From NCBI RefSeq assembly GCF_032818155.1, contig NZ_CP102589.1:204001-268000 (forward strand): a stretch of DNA of 64,000 bases, given 5' to 3'. Each line of letters opens with the position of its first letter. Position 1 is the first letter of the stretch. Both the position numbers and the translations under genes were made by a program. Positions 8,870 through 18,117 of this stretch are shown here, in pieces. The notes beneath the pieces are model-generated. The model saw only the letters and a list, made by a program, of their open reading frames with translations, did not search any database and was not told the origin of the DNA. The DNA is from Niallia taxi. GTDB lineage: Bacteria; Bacillota; Bacilli; Bacillales; Cytobacillaceae.

Positions 8870-10462
8870 TTATTTTACAGAATATATATAGCCTTGTTCT
8901 CGAAACTCTTTATTTATTTCGATATACACTCTGTTTCTGCCATTTCGTTTCGCTTCATACAATGCCAGATCTGCCTTTTCGGCTAGAACGCTTAACGCTT
9001 CTTCAGGATTACTAATATTCCTTTTAGCTGCAACTCCAAAGCTTGCCGTAATAGTTAGTGCATCTCCTTTTGAATAGAAACTCGACACTTCAAGTTTAGC
9101 TCTAATTCGAGCTGCTACTTCTGCCGCTGATTCAAGGGAGTAACCAGGAAGCAGCAGAACAAACTCTTCTCCGCCATATCTGCCAAAAAGCATGTCCTTC
9201 TCAAGCAGACCTTGTGTAACAGAGACGATATGTCGTAAAGCATCATCTCCAGCAAAATGTCCATACGTATCGTTAATTCTTTTGAAATGATCTACATCGA
9301 ATAGAAGCAAGGATGTACAATCCTGAGCTTGGCTATCTTTCATAATTGCTTGCTTGGATTTCTCCATAAAATATGTCCGATTATATATTTTAGTAAGACC
9401 ATCATTATAGGCCAATTCTCGCAACTGCTTCTGTACTTGCTTTAACTCTGTTATGTCATTGATAACAATTGCAGTTCCTACAACAATATGATTTCGCTTA
9501 TGAATTGGCGAAATTCTTATTTGATAATATTTGTCTCTATCTTTCCATTCTAGCTCATTAACAGAATTCTCATTCACACTGTTATGAAACGGTAAGATAT
9601 CACCGTTGTACATCATTATATCATCAATCCGTTTTCCATTCTTCAAAGCCGGAAATAGCTGGGATGCAAGTGGATTATATTCAACCACCTTTTTCGATAA
9701 ATCCAGAACAATGACCGCGTCCCTCATGCTTTCAAACAAATAATCCTTAGCAACAGGAGCCACTGTCAGCATATGTGTGGACATAATCGCCCATAAATAC
9801 AACAATCCTGTGATACACATAACAATTGGTACAGGGTCTATGCTATATGGTGTCATTCCTATTAAATACAGCAAGGATGTTGTGATCGGCAACAAAACGC
9901 CAATTAATAATGTTAAAATTTGTTTCCAATGCTTTGTCTTTGTCTTAATCCAATACCATATTAGAAAAAGTGCTGCGACAAACAATGTGCCAAATGTGTA
10001 GCTTCCGTGGACAACATACCATTGTCCAACTGTCATATCCAGTAATAAGGCCCCATGGTTCTGAACAAAATTAACATGTTTGTAAAATAAATGGTGGTAG
10101 TTATTTGTTGATATAAAAAGAAATGTGAGCAAAGGGATAAGATAATAAAGAAACAATGTTTTTTTATTGATATGCTTATCTAGGCCTATATACTGCAAAA
10201 CAAGAATCAAGGTTGCTGGCGCAGAAAAAGGCATACCTAAGTACTGAAAAACAACCCAAAACATGACGCCTTCCCCTGTTGTACTCGTAAGTTCAAGTGC
10301 ATGTCCAAAAGCATAAATGGCAGAAAACAGCGACAGCCAAGCAAATGTTTGGGTTCCTGCAAAAACATGCCTATTTGTATAGCCAATAAAAGCCAGTACA
10401 AGCTGCAATACGCCGCCTGTAGCCATTATTACAATATATGTCAATATAATTTGGTCCATCAT
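8870..10462 (-). CDS. Membrane diguanylate cyclase (7TM-PAS-GGDEF)
   Basis: The 530-residue protein has seven hydrophobic segments in residues 1-230 (histidine-kinase-type 7TM sensor), a PAS domain at ~235-340, and a GGDEF domain at ~345-515. The active-site motif is GGEEF at 430-434, with DVDHFKRINDTYGH and NRTYF preserved, so it should make cyclic-di-GMP from two GTP. The inhibitory I-site RxxD is absent (LEKD at 420-423), suggesting no classic product inhibition. AGGGG precedes the ATG. The siderophore-type ATPase gene follows 65 bases downstream; co-transcription is possible but unproven. Confidence 0.93.
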   Translation of the reverse strand: MMDQIILTYIVIMATGGVLQLVLAFIGYTNRHVFAGTQTFAWLSLFSAIYAFGHALELTSTTGEGVMFWVVFQYLGMPFSAPATLILVLQYIGLDKHINKKTLFLYYLIPLLTFLFISTNNYHHLFYKHVNFVQNHGALLLDMTVGQWYVVHGSYTFGTLFVAALFLIWYWIKTKTKHWKQILTLLIGVLLPITTSLLYLIGMTPYSIDPVPIVMCITGLLYLWAIMSTHMLTVAPVAKDYLFESMRDAVIVLDLSKKVVEYNPLASQLFPALKNGKRIDDIMMYNGDILPFHNSVNENSVNELEWKDRDKYYQIRISPIHKRNHIVVGTAIVINDITELKQVQKQLRELAYNDGLTKIYNRTYFMEKSKQAIMKDSQAQDCTSLLLFDVDHFKRINDTYGHFAGDDALRHIVSVTQGLLEKDMLFGRYGGEEFVLLLPGYSLESAAEVAARIRAKLEVSSFYSKGDALTITASFGVAAKRNISNPEEALSVLAEKADLALYEAKRNGRNRVYIEINKEFREQGYIYSVK

Positions 10463-10673
10463 TTTTAATAGCCCCTATTTAGGAATTCTAATGTCTTTTT
10501 TTCATTCAGCTTTCATTATAATAAATGTATGAAGTTGCTTTCTACAAAAAAATAAGTATATATTAAATCATTAGTATTGTTCTCCATCAAAGCAAAATCT
10601 TTCCTAATATTTTCATCAGATGATTATATGTTTCAGATTTGTGGAATAAGAATGAAAAAAAGGAGGGTTTGAA

Positions 10674-11387
10674 TTGTCCTATCTCATTCTTAGCCTGTTG
10701 TTTTATGTGATTATGGTCATAGTAAACGCACTTGCCAATATTATCCCAATCAACGGTCAAACAACTGGTGAAATTTCAAATAAGCTAGAAGTGCTCATAA
10801 CTCCTGCCTCCTATGCCTTTATGATATGGGGACTAATTTACGTTTTGTTGGCCATCTGGCTCGTACGGGGCTTCATAAAAAAGTACAGGGGAATTTCGTA
10901 TACGAAAACAAGCAGTATTCTATTCGTGATTACATGTATCCTAAATGCTACCTGGATTCTCGTATGGCACTATGAGCTGTTTGCCATATCGGTAATTGTT
11001 ATTCTATTATTGCTGTTAACACTGCTTATACTTTATAAAGCAATAAAATCTGCTGCTTATCGCTTTTTCGATGTCTTTCCATTCTCGATTTACATAGGCT
11101 GGATATCCGTTGCTTCCATTGTTAATATAAGCTATTTCCTCACATACATCGGATTAGGTCCACCTGAGCCACTTTGGACTGTCTCTTTACTTGCTATCGG
11201 CGGAATTTTGGGGATATTCTTCCGTGTTATGGAAAAGGATTGGGCTTATTCCCTCGTAATTATATGGGCATATATTGCAATCGGGATAAAAAATTGGCAG
11301 ACTGAGCTTGCTGTATCTTACACAGCCTTCTTTATATCCCTGCTGCTGCTAATCCTAGTGTTCATTAGATTTAAGAAGAAGCGGTGA
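10674..11387 (+). CDS. TspO/MBR-like tryptophan-rich membrane protein
   Basis: This 237-residue, highly hydrophobic protein has six to seven membrane segments. TPASYAFMIWGLIYVLL, CILNATWILVWHYE and PFSIYIGWISVASIVN are recognisable as the TspO/MBR tryptophan-rich fold. Members bind porphyrins or related ligands, but function in Firmicutes is unsettled. An oxidase of haem synthesis lies immediately downstream in convergent orientation, which fits a porphyrin theme without proving it. The start is TTG at 10674 behind AAAAGGAGGG. Confidence 0.75.
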   Translation: MSYLILSLLFYVIMVIVNALANIIPINGQTTGEISNKLEVLITPASYAFMIWGLIYVLLAIWLVRGFIKKYRGISYTKTSSILFVITCILNATWILVWHYELFAISVIVILLLLLTLLILYKAIKSAAYRFFDVFPFSIYIGWISVASIVNISYFLTYIGLGPPEPLWTVSLLAIGGILGIFFRVMEKDWAYSLVIIWAYIAIGIKNWQTELAVSYTAFFISLLLLILVFIRFKKKR

Positions 11388-11390
11388 TAA

Positions 11391-11421
11391 GAGAGGTGCT
11401 GGTTTACACCAGCACCCTTTC
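11391..11421. terminator. Hairpin between TspO-like gene and hemY
   Basis: Stem GGTGCTGG / CCAGCACC with a 6-base loop and short T-rich flanks on both strands. It sits between two convergent stop codons. Confidence 0.7.
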
Positions 11422-11423
11422 AC

Positions 11424-12812
11424 CTACAGTAAAGGTTTTGCTAATTCAACTGCAATTTCCTCTCCATTTGCGATACATGCAGCAATTCCCACTCCATAAT
11501 AAGAACTGCCTGCGAGCAGTATATTCGGGTAAAGCTCAGCCATCCCCTTATTTATTGAATCAATTGCAGATTTATGCTGCAGCGAGTAAACAGGCATTAA
11601 GTCATTCCATTTTGTCACTTCATAGCTTGTTGGCTTTTCCGTGATTCCGAGACTCTTTTCAACATCCTTAACCGCTACCTTTAACAGTTCCTCTTCTGTT
11701 AATGAATTAAGATGCTTGTATGCCGGATTCGACTTTTTATAGAATAATCTCAGTAACAGGCTGCTGCTTTTAGAGGTATGTGTCCACTTTCTACTTGTCC
11801 ATGTACATGCATTACAGGTTAAATCACTGTCCTCTGCAACTATGAACCCAGTTCCGTCCTTAGGAAGCCGATCGTCTGGAATGTCGTAAGCAAGGTACAT
11901 CGTAATGTTGGACGAGTTTTGAAGCTTTGCAAACTCCTCTGCAAGACCTTCTGTCGCAAGCAGCTTTTCAGCAACCTGATGCGGTGCAGTTAGCACAATA
12001 TGATCGGCCTGTAGAATATCACCTGATGCAAGACCAATACTGTAGACCTGCTCCACTTTTCTAATGGATGTAACTGCAGCTTCCTTTTTGATTTCAACAT
12101 CTTCCAACACTTCCTCAAGACGGTTAATAATTGTCGAGAGTCCATTTTGGAAGGATATAAATTTTTTATTCGAAGCAGACTGAAATTGACTTTTATTTTT
12201 TCCTAATCCGTGAATGATGCTGCCGTACTTCTCTTTATAATCAAGCAAATACGGTAAGGTCGAAGCCATCGTCAAATTATATAAGCCTCCAGAATATACT
12301 CCTGCCAATACAGGTGTAATTTGTTTTTCGACGATTTCCTTCCCTAAAAAGTATTCCAAGAACTCTCCTATCGAGGTTTCCTTCGTAAAGTGTTTATTTG
12401 TTTTAAACAAGTCCTTAAGTGCTTCTAGCTTTCCTTTTGTAGAAATTAACTCACTCGAAAACAAGGATTCTATCGTCATCGGGATACCGAATACAGAGTC
12501 CTTTGGTATTTCTAAAAGCTTATCCTTCGTATGAATATAGGAAATTCCAGTTGCATTATATACAAGCTCTTCCTCTAATCCCAACTCTTTGACGAAAGGG
12601 AGAACATTCTTGTTTCTCGCTACTATGGAATCCGCTCCGGTTTCCATAATAAAGTTCCCTTTTTGAATCGTATGAATCTTTCCACCTAGAGACTTTTCTG
12701 CTTCTATTAATATAAGCTTGATATCCAGTTTATGTTCTCTTTTTATTTTCTGTAAATAGTACATGGCAGATAAACCTGTTATGCCTCCACCAACAACGAC
12801 TACATTCTTCAA
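11424..12812 (-). CDS. hemY: Protoporphyrinogen/coproporphyrinogen III oxidase (HemY/CgoX)
   Basis: This FAD-dependent oxidase acts in haem synthesis; in Gram-positive bacteria the enzyme converts coproporphyrinogen III to coproporphyrin III. The N-terminal dinucleotide fold VVVVGGGITGLSAMYYL, the motif ETGADSIVAR, ITPVLAGVYSGG and the C-terminal FAD segment ILLAGSSYYGVGIAACI are all present. The chosen start is the TTG at 12812, eight bases after AGGCGGTG, giving 462 residues; an upstream in-frame TTG at 12833 has no RBS. It is isolated from other hem genes, so it may be a paralogue of a hemEHY copy elsewhere. Confidence 0.9.
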   Translation of the reverse strand: MKNVVVVGGGITGLSAMYYLQKIKREHKLDIKLILIEAEKSLGGKIHTIQKGNFIMETGADSIVARNKNVLPFVKELGLEEELVYNATGISYIHTKDKLLEIPKDSVFGIPMTIESLFSSELISTKGKLEALKDLFKTNKHFTKETSIGEFLEYFLGKEIVEKQITPVLAGVYSGGLYNLTMASTLPYLLDYKEKYGSIIHGLGKNKSQFQSASNKKFISFQNGLSTIINRLEEVLEDVEIKKEAAVTSIRKVEQVYSIGLASGDILQADHIVLTAPHQVAEKLLATEGLAEEFAKLQNSSNITMYLAYDIPDDRLPKDGTGFIVAEDSDLTCNACTWTSRKWTHTSKSSSLLLRLFYKKSNPAYKHLNSLTEEELLKVAVKDVEKSLGITEKPTSYEVTKWNDLMPVYSLQHKSAIDSINKGMAELYPNILLAGSSYYGVGIAACIANGEEIAVELAKPLL

Positions 12813-13085
12813 AATAATTACACCGCCTCGCAAGTCTTTCCTGTATATATTATGCCATTATTCCCATTAAAAAAGAGAATATATATAATGACTTTTTTGT
12901 TAACAATTTAGTATAGCCGCTTAGAACTATTCATTATTTTAGCATTGTTTACCGAGAATCGCTTTTAACTAGCTTATTAATAAATGAAAGGAAGAGGAGG
13001 AACCAAAATAAATAACCCAAACCATTACGCGTAGGCTTAAAGTTCCACATAATGGTTTGGGCTTATAATAGTTGAGTTTTTTCTT
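12813..13085. other. Intergenic region, 273 bases, no gene seen
   Basis: AT-rich stretch upstream of hemY and downstream of the tua-type cluster. The only structure recognised is the long hairpin at 13016-13061. No open frame with a ribosome binding site was found on either strand. Confidence 0.6.
13016..13061 (-). terminator. Terminator-like hairpin at the end of the polysaccharide cluster
   Basis: Perfect 12-bp arms CCCAAACCATTA / TAATGGTTTGGG separated by 22 bases. On the minus strand they are followed by a moderately T-rich tail (TTATTTATTTT). Confidence 0.65.
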
Positions 13086-14240
13086 TCATAGCTTTGTCAT
13101 TTGTGCAAAGATACTGTTCCAATCCTTTGTTTTCGCTAGCGATATCCGTCTTTCTTCTATATTCTTTACCGCTTTATTTATCCTTATTTCCTCACAGGCT
13201 AATATAAAGCTGTCTGTATCACTGCCTTCTAGGCAAATATATACACCCTTTTCAGCATATCCCTGTGTGGATGGCAGATTCGTTCCAATGGCTGCTTTTC
13301 CTGCAGCAAGAAATTCAAAAAGTTTAAGAGGAAATATCGCTTTGTTATAAATGGATGGTTTGTATGGCATTATGCCAATATCGATTAAATTCATATAATG
13401 AGAAACTAGTGGCGGAGGTACGCTACCTGTCCATGTCACATTGGGAAGCTTCAACAGTCTTTGAAACTCTTCATTTCCATTCGTTCCGTCAGGCCCGACA
13501 AATAGGAACTGCCAATCCGGCCTGCTCTCTGCTGTTGCCTGAATGAGGGCGAAATCCAGCTTCGGCTTTATGCCACCAATATACCCTAACACAGGTCCAT
13601 TACCCTTACCTATAACATGATCAGCCTTTTCCTTGTGTTGAAAAAGGGAAAAATCCACACCATTCTCATACGTGTAAACCTTTTCTCTGCTTGAGCCTTG
13701 CAATCTTTCCTTCACTTGCTCCTCTAAAAACACAGAGGTACATGTGATAATATTGGCCTTATTGATAATTGTGCTCTCGCCACTATGAATTATCTTATGC
13801 TTGAGCATTGATACTGCTGATTTACTGCCATTAATTGATTCAGCCCATAGATCACTGCAGTCATATATTATCTTGTTCCAAGAAAACATATTTGCCAAAT
13901 TTGGAAATGCGGGGTATGTGTACCATAGCTTAATCTCATACATATCCTTTTTATCCCTTAAATATGCAATAAGTGAAGCTAGTTTATTTTTATAGAAAAT
14001 AGAAATAAACCGACTGAAACGTAATAGTTTACTTTCTCCTAGGTCAGCAATTTTCCATTGTCTAACACCATTTTCCAACAGCTTCTCGGCATTAGTGTCC
14101 AGTGATTTCCCAGGACATAACCAAATAACTTCATGTGTATCCTCTTGTTTTTGTAAATATTCTGCCAAACGATGTCTTCTATAGCGCAATTGGTCGTTTT
14201 CCCATTCTCCAGTTGCTACAAGTACATGAATTGATTTCAT
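13086..14240 (-). CDS. tuaH: Glycosyltransferase, TuaH-like (teichuronic-acid type cluster)
   Basis: The 384-residue protein resembles B. subtilis TuaH along its length: HVLVATGEWENDQLRYRRHRL at the N-terminus, LWYTYPAFPN, IYDCSDLWAE, VLGYIGGIKPKLDF, and the GT-B C-terminal block FPLKLFEFLAAGKA that binds the nucleotide-sugar. It should act on the cytoplasmic face to extend a lipid-linked polymer. An upstream GTG at 14249 is in frame, but AAGGTGG sits correctly for the ATG at 14240, nine bases past the tuaG stop. It is the last gene of the operon, followed by a hairpin. Confidence 0.87.
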   Translation of the reverse strand: MKSIHVLVATGEWENDQLRYRRHRLAEYLQKQEDTHEVIWLCPGKSLDTNAEKLLENGVRQWKIADLGESKLLRFSRFISIFYKNKLASLIAYLRDKKDMYEIKLWYTYPAFPNLANMFSWNKIIYDCSDLWAESINGSKSAVSMLKHKIIHSGESTIINKANIITCTSVFLEEQVKERLQGSSREKVYTYENGVDFSLFQHKEKADHVIGKGNGPVLGYIGGIKPKLDFALIQATAESRPDWQFLFVGPDGTNGNEEFQRLLKLPNVTWTGSVPPPLVSHYMNLIDIGIMPYKPSIYNKAIFPLKLFEFLAAGKAAIGTNLPSTQGYAEKGVYICLEGSDTDSFILACEEIRINKAVKNIEERRISLAKTKDWNSIFAQMTKL

Positions 14241-14250
14241 CCAGACCACC

Positions 14251-15000
14251 TTACATTCTTTTTCTTATCGCATGGTAGGCATAATGCGAAAAACACCAAG
14301 CTGCTTTAGCTAGATTAAGTCTCTCAATTTCCCGATAGACAAACCATGTCTTCTGGGCTGACTTCCATTTGTTATTTGAGATAGAGTCATTGCCAACACG
14401 GTATTCTGCAAGTATCTCAGTCATTCCATAAGCGTTATGACCTTTTTTTAAGATGCTAAGCCATGTTGCCAAGTCCTGCCGAGTCCGTATGTTCGGCATC
14501 TGGAATGGTCCAACAATGCTTCGGTCAACAATAACTGTTAGACAGCCCACGATTGTATTTTTCAGCATATCTTGATAGGAGATGACCTTTGGTGCATGGA
14601 CCCACTTCTTAAGTGATTCACCATCTCTTGATATATATTCATAGGAAGAGAATGTAAAAGCATAGCTGTTTTCCTGCATAAAGCCAAGCTGCAGCTCCAG
14701 CTTATGTGGCTTCCATCTATCATCACTGTCTAAAAAGGCAATATATCTTCCAGAAGCATTATCTATAGCCATGTTTCTTGCCATGGCTGCTCCACCATTT
14801 TCTTTTCTGTACTTCACATGTATCCTATTATCTGCTTGTTCCCACTCAGCCAAAAGTGCTTGGGTTCCATCCGTCGAGCAATCATCTACAATAATCAGCT
14901 CCCAATTGGAATAGGTCTGACTCATAACAGACTGAATACTATCAGAAATAAAATCCTTGCTGTTGTAAGACGGCATAATTATTGAAACCAGTTCTTTCAC
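14251..15000 (-). CDS. tuaG: Family 2 glycosyltransferase, TuaG-like
   Basis: The 249-residue GT-A enzyme has the N-terminal nucleotide-binding pattern VSIIMPSYNSKDFI, ELIIVDDCSTDGT, and the metal-binding DxD-like motif LDSDDRW (~93-99). The C-terminal part (TIVGCLTVIVDRS, RTRQDLATWLSILK, KTWFVYREIERLN, FSHYAYHAIRKRM) closely follows B. subtilis TuaG. It is expected to transfer a sugar during repeat-unit assembly. The start is GTG at 15000 behind GAGGTG. It is packed between tuaF (12 bases) and tuaH. Confidence 0.9.
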   Translation of the reverse strand: MKELVSIIMPSYNSKDFISDSIQSVMSQTYSNWELIIVDDCSTDGTQALLAEWEQADNRIHVKYRKENGGAAMARNMAIDNASGRYIAFLDSDDRWKPHKLELQLGFMQENSYAFTFSSYEYISRDGESLKKWVHAPKVISYQDMLKNTIVGCLTVIVDRSIVGPFQMPNIRTRQDLATWLSILKKGHNAYGMTEILAEYRVGNDSISNNKWKSAQKTWFVYREIERLNLAKAAWCFSHYAYHAIRKRM

Positions 15001-15012
15001 AAAGACACCTCA

Positions 15013-15684
15013 TTATTTAGAATGTGCTCGGATGAATTCTGGGGTGATTAGGATTAGAACACTAGCGAGAATACCTAATAACGCACCTAAAACAACTCTA
15101 TCCTTTGCAGAAGCCTCTTGGATCTGTCCCTTTAAATAAGCTTCCTTGATTAACATAGCTGGTTCTAAGCCAAGCTTTTCTGTTTTCAATTCATACAGAA
15201 AACGCTCTTGGTCAACAATCGCATCACTGCTCGCACTTGCTGACTCTAAAGCTTGTATGCTAGATTCAATTATTTCGCTTTTTTCCTCATAGGCAGACTG
15301 ATCTAGCTTCATGATTGCATTCTCCATTTCAGAAAGTCTGTCTACTGTTTGTTCATCATTCCCTGTTATATTCAACACAACCAATTTACTTGGGGTAACA
15401 GAGACAGTTAGCTCTTCCGTAATGCCTTCCTCCCAAACATCTGGCAGAATTTTTTTAAATGATGTTTCATTTGATAACAAGGAAACAAGCTGATCGGCAT
15501 TAGTTAAATAGCTGTTTTCATAGTTTCCCAGTTTAATTATCGCTTCTGAACTATATTCCGACTGCCCGTTGTTGTTACCTATAGGCATAAACCAGCCGAG
15601 AATTGGCATTGCTAGGCATATAATTAAAATTGCCCATCCATATTTCTTCAATCTGCCAACAATACGTTTCAAACTATCTTTCAT
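15013..15684 (-). CDS. tuaF: Wzz-like chain-length/assembly membrane protein, TuaF-like
   Basis: The 223-residue protein has two membrane segments (about residues 17-35 and 190-210) flanking an extracytoplasmic domain with helical character, the layout of Wzz/TuaF polymer co-factors. A longer frame reaches 15750, but the first 22 residues overlap tuaE coding sequence. The ATG at 15684 has GGGG upstream and gives the usual TuaF length. It overlaps the last 11 bases of tuaE, implying coupling. Sequence conservation with B. subtilis TuaF is modest; the assignment leans on position and topology. Confidence 0.75.
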   Translation of the reverse strand: MKDSLKRIVGRLKKYGWAILIICLAMPILGWFMPIGNNNGQSEYSSEAIIKLGNYENSYLTNADQLVSLLSNETSFKKILPDVWEEGITEELTVSVTPSKLVVLNITGNDEQTVDRLSEMENAIMKLDQSAYEEKSEIIESSIQALESASASSDAIVDQERFLYELKTEKLGLEPAMLIKEAYLKGQIQEASAKDRVVLGALLGILASVLILITPEFIRAHSK

Positions 15685-17140
15685 GAATTTCAATCCCCTT
15701 ATCCACGGTGTTAAGTCTGTTTTTAAATACTGACAGAACGGAAATGACAAAGCCCATCAATACCCAATGAAAATACAAATTACTGATTGTACTCGGGCTG
15801 ATACTAGACGCCATAAATGCTGCCAGTCCGACCATACTTGCCTCTAAAAGCATTTTATAAGCCCGGCCGTTAGCCTTTCTGTAGATCCTGTACAATTGGA
15901 TAAATAATGAAAGGATTAACCCGACATAACCGAGAAGAATAAAAACCCCAAAGTTGCCAGCTATTTCAGCCAGCCAATTATGTACTTGCAGTACACCACC
16001 TGTTGAAAAGGCTGGATTGTGCTTTAAATAATATGGAATATTTCCTGCTCCCACGCCTAATCCGAAAGTATCAAGGATATACTGAAGGGTGTTTCGCAGC
16101 AAATTTATTCTCGCTAAGTTGGAGGGCATTGTTTCAGTTGCACCATAATAGCTTGCTTGTGTGAAAGCGAGCTGGAGTTTGTCTAATATTCTTCCAGAAA
16201 GTAATAGAATAGCAATCCCTGCTACAGAGACAGAACCTATTAAAAGCAGCTTTTTCACTTTGTCACTTACCAGCAGGAAGACATATAAGCACAGCCCAAT
16301 AATGACTGCAAGTATGCCTGCACGTGATTCAGTCAAATAAAGGACATAAAGGGTTAAAATACTCAAAAAAAGCGCAGGTAACCGTACCTTTAAACTACTG
16401 CTGTTTTTGGCTGCTGCCACGTAGAAAAAGAATGTAATGCTTAAAAACGTAGCAAAATCATTCTGGTTCGTAAACACTGCTGTTGGAAAGCCATTCCTAT
16501 ATTCACTAGCACCATATAGACTTGAGCTCGGCAGTTGAATACGAAGAAAATGATTTATTAATCCAAGCACCAACAAAAAGATGGTCATTCCCATCCAAAT
16601 TCCGTAAAAGATTAATAGACGGGATATTCGCGTAAATATGACATTGGCCAAGTATACGAATAACACCCCCATCCACATGAGAGACATATACTTGAAGTTA
16701 TCAATAATAGATTTCGACCAAAGCATTGATACTGTCCCATAGGCAAGCCAAATAGCTAAAAACAGCCATATACCTTTAACAGAAATCCCGTCAAAATCTG
16801 CTTTTAGGCCTTTTTCTGAAAGTGTATACAGGATATAAGTGGCTACTGCGGCAATGAGTAAAATTCTGTAAAGAAATAAACTAAAAAAACCAATGTTGAC
16901 GCTTAAAATAGACTGGTTCAAAAAGGTAGTAACGAGGGTTGCATATACTGCTCCCCTCGCCATATCCTCCAAGCCAAACGTCGATTTTAAATATAAAAAA
17001 AGGAGCAGCCCCACTAAGCTCACAAGCAGAAGAAGCGCAAGCCCCATATCGGCTTCCCTCATCGCATAAAGAAGGGGGAGTAACACCATGACAACGATTA
17101 GCGCTCCAATTGTCTGGCAGACTAGTTGCTTGCTTTCCAT
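15674..17140 (-). CDS. tuaE: O-antigen ligase/polymerase-like protein, TuaE-like
   Basis: The 488-residue polytopic membrane protein has about 12 hydrophobic helices and a large loop around residues 345-400 containing NTLQYILDTFGLGVGAGNIPYYL and the HNWLAEIAGNFG segment, hallmarks of the Wzy/O-antigen-ligase superfamily. Size and gene position match B. subtilis TuaE, the presumed polymerase of teichuronic acid repeat units. It probably acts on the outer face of the membrane with tuaF. The RBS before the ATG is poor (AAAGGG 13 bases away), in keeping with mid-operon translation. Confidence 0.87.
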   Translation of the reverse strand: MESKQLVCQTIGALIVVMVLLPLLYAMREADMGLALLLLVSLVGLLLFLYLKSTFGLEDMARGAVYATLVTTFLNQSILSVNIGFFSLFLYRILLIAAVATYILYTLSEKGLKADFDGISVKGIWLFLAIWLAYGTVSMLWSKSIIDNFKYMSLMWMGVLFVYLANVIFTRISRLLIFYGIWMGMTIFLLVLGLINHFLRIQLPSSSLYGASEYRNGFPTAVFTNQNDFATFLSITFFFYVAAAKNSSSLKVRLPALFLSILTLYVLYLTESRAGILAVIIGLCLYVFLLVSDKVKKLLLIGSVSVAGIAILLLSGRILDKLQLAFTQASYYGATETMPSNLARINLLRNTLQYILDTFGLGVGAGNIPYYLKHNPAFSTGGVLQVHNWLAEIAGNFGVFILLGYVGLILSLFIQLYRIYRKANGRAYKMLLEASMVGLAAFMASSISPSTISNLYFHWVLMGFVISVLSVFKNRLNTVDKGIEIHER

Positions 17141-17169
17141 TTACTGTTCAGACCCTTTCTTTCCGTTAG

Positions 17170-18105
17170 TCAATTTGTGCCTTGGAGTAGACTTCTCGTA
17201 AAAGCTAATGTATCCTTCAAACCATCCTCCAGGCTTGTTTGCGGGGCCCAATCCAATAGTTCTAACGTTTTTTTATTACATAAGGTACTATGCAAAATAT
17301 CTCCCGGCCTAGCTTCCTGGTGCTCTGCCTTTAATTGAATATCACCTGCTCTAACCATTGTCTCCCATAACGCATTGACTGTAATTTGCGTCTGAGTAGA
17401 AATATTCACACATATATTACCTTGAGCCGTTAAGGCTTTAACATTTGCTTTTGCGACATCCTTTACATAAATGAAGTCCCTTGTCTGCTCTCCATCTCCA
17501 AATATAACTGGTGCTTTTCTTTCAGCTATCTTGTCAGCAAAAATAGAGACGACACCACCTTCTCCCTTTGCATCCTGCCTTGGACCGTAAACATTACTGT
17601 AACGAAGAATGCTGTATGGCAATTGATAAAACTTATAGGCCATTTGCAAATACCTCTCCACCGTCAGCTTTGTCAAACCATATGGAGATTCTGGCATTGT
17701 CGGATGATCTGTTGTAACAGGCAAGAAAACCGGATTTCCATAGACAGCTGCAGACGATGCGAACACGAGCTTTTTAACAGATGCTTTTATAGCTGCTTTA
17801 ATAACATGCAATGATCCCTTCACATTAACATTTTCATCATGGAGAATATCATGGACTGATTCGGCCACACTCACTTGAGCAGCTTGATGGATAATGTACT
17901 CTGGTTCTAAAGAAGAAATGAAATCTATGCTGGAGGAATCGGTAATATCATATTCGTACAATTTAATTGGAAGATGGCTAATATTTCGATAATTACCTGT
18001 AGTTAAATTATCTATTACAATCACTTCATAATTATTCGCTAACAACTCTTCTGCAATATGGGAACCAATAAATCCTGCTCCTCCTGTTATAACTACTCTG
18101 CTCAT
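17170..18105 (-). CDS. NAD-dependent sugar epimerase (GalE-like extended SDR) in place of tuaD
   Basis: The 311-residue extended short-chain dehydrogenase has the N-terminal NAD motif GGAGFIGSH (8-16), the Asp-ending strand VIVIDNLTTGN, the SSAAVYG serine region and the catalytic YGLTK (Tyr~143, Lys~147). RYSNVYGPRQ and FGDGEQTRDFIYVKDVA mark UDP-hexose or UDP-HexNAc 4-epimerases. It is likely to supply UDP-Gal or UDP-GalNAc/GlcNAc for the polymer made by the neighbouring genes. In B. subtilis the corresponding slot holds tuaD (UDP-glucose 6-dehydrogenase), which is absent here. A dehydratase or decarboxylase of the same superfamily cannot be excluded. Confidence 0.85.
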   Translation of the reverse strand: MSRVVITGGAGFIGSHIAEELLANNYEVIVIDNLTTGNYRNISHLPIKLYEYDITDSSSIDFISSLEPEYIIHQAAQVSVAESVHDILHDENVNVKGSLHVIKAAIKASVKKLVFASSAAVYGNPVFLPVTTDHPTMPESPYGLTKLTVERYLQMAYKFYQLPYSILRYSNVYGPRQDAKGEGGVVSIFADKIAERKAPVIFGDGEQTRDFIYVKDVAKANVKALTAQGNICVNISTQTQITVNALWETMVRAGDIQLKAEHQEARPGDILHSTLCNKKTLELLDWAPQTSLEDGLKDTLAFTRSLLQGTN

Positions 18106-18117
18106 CCTTACTCCCCC

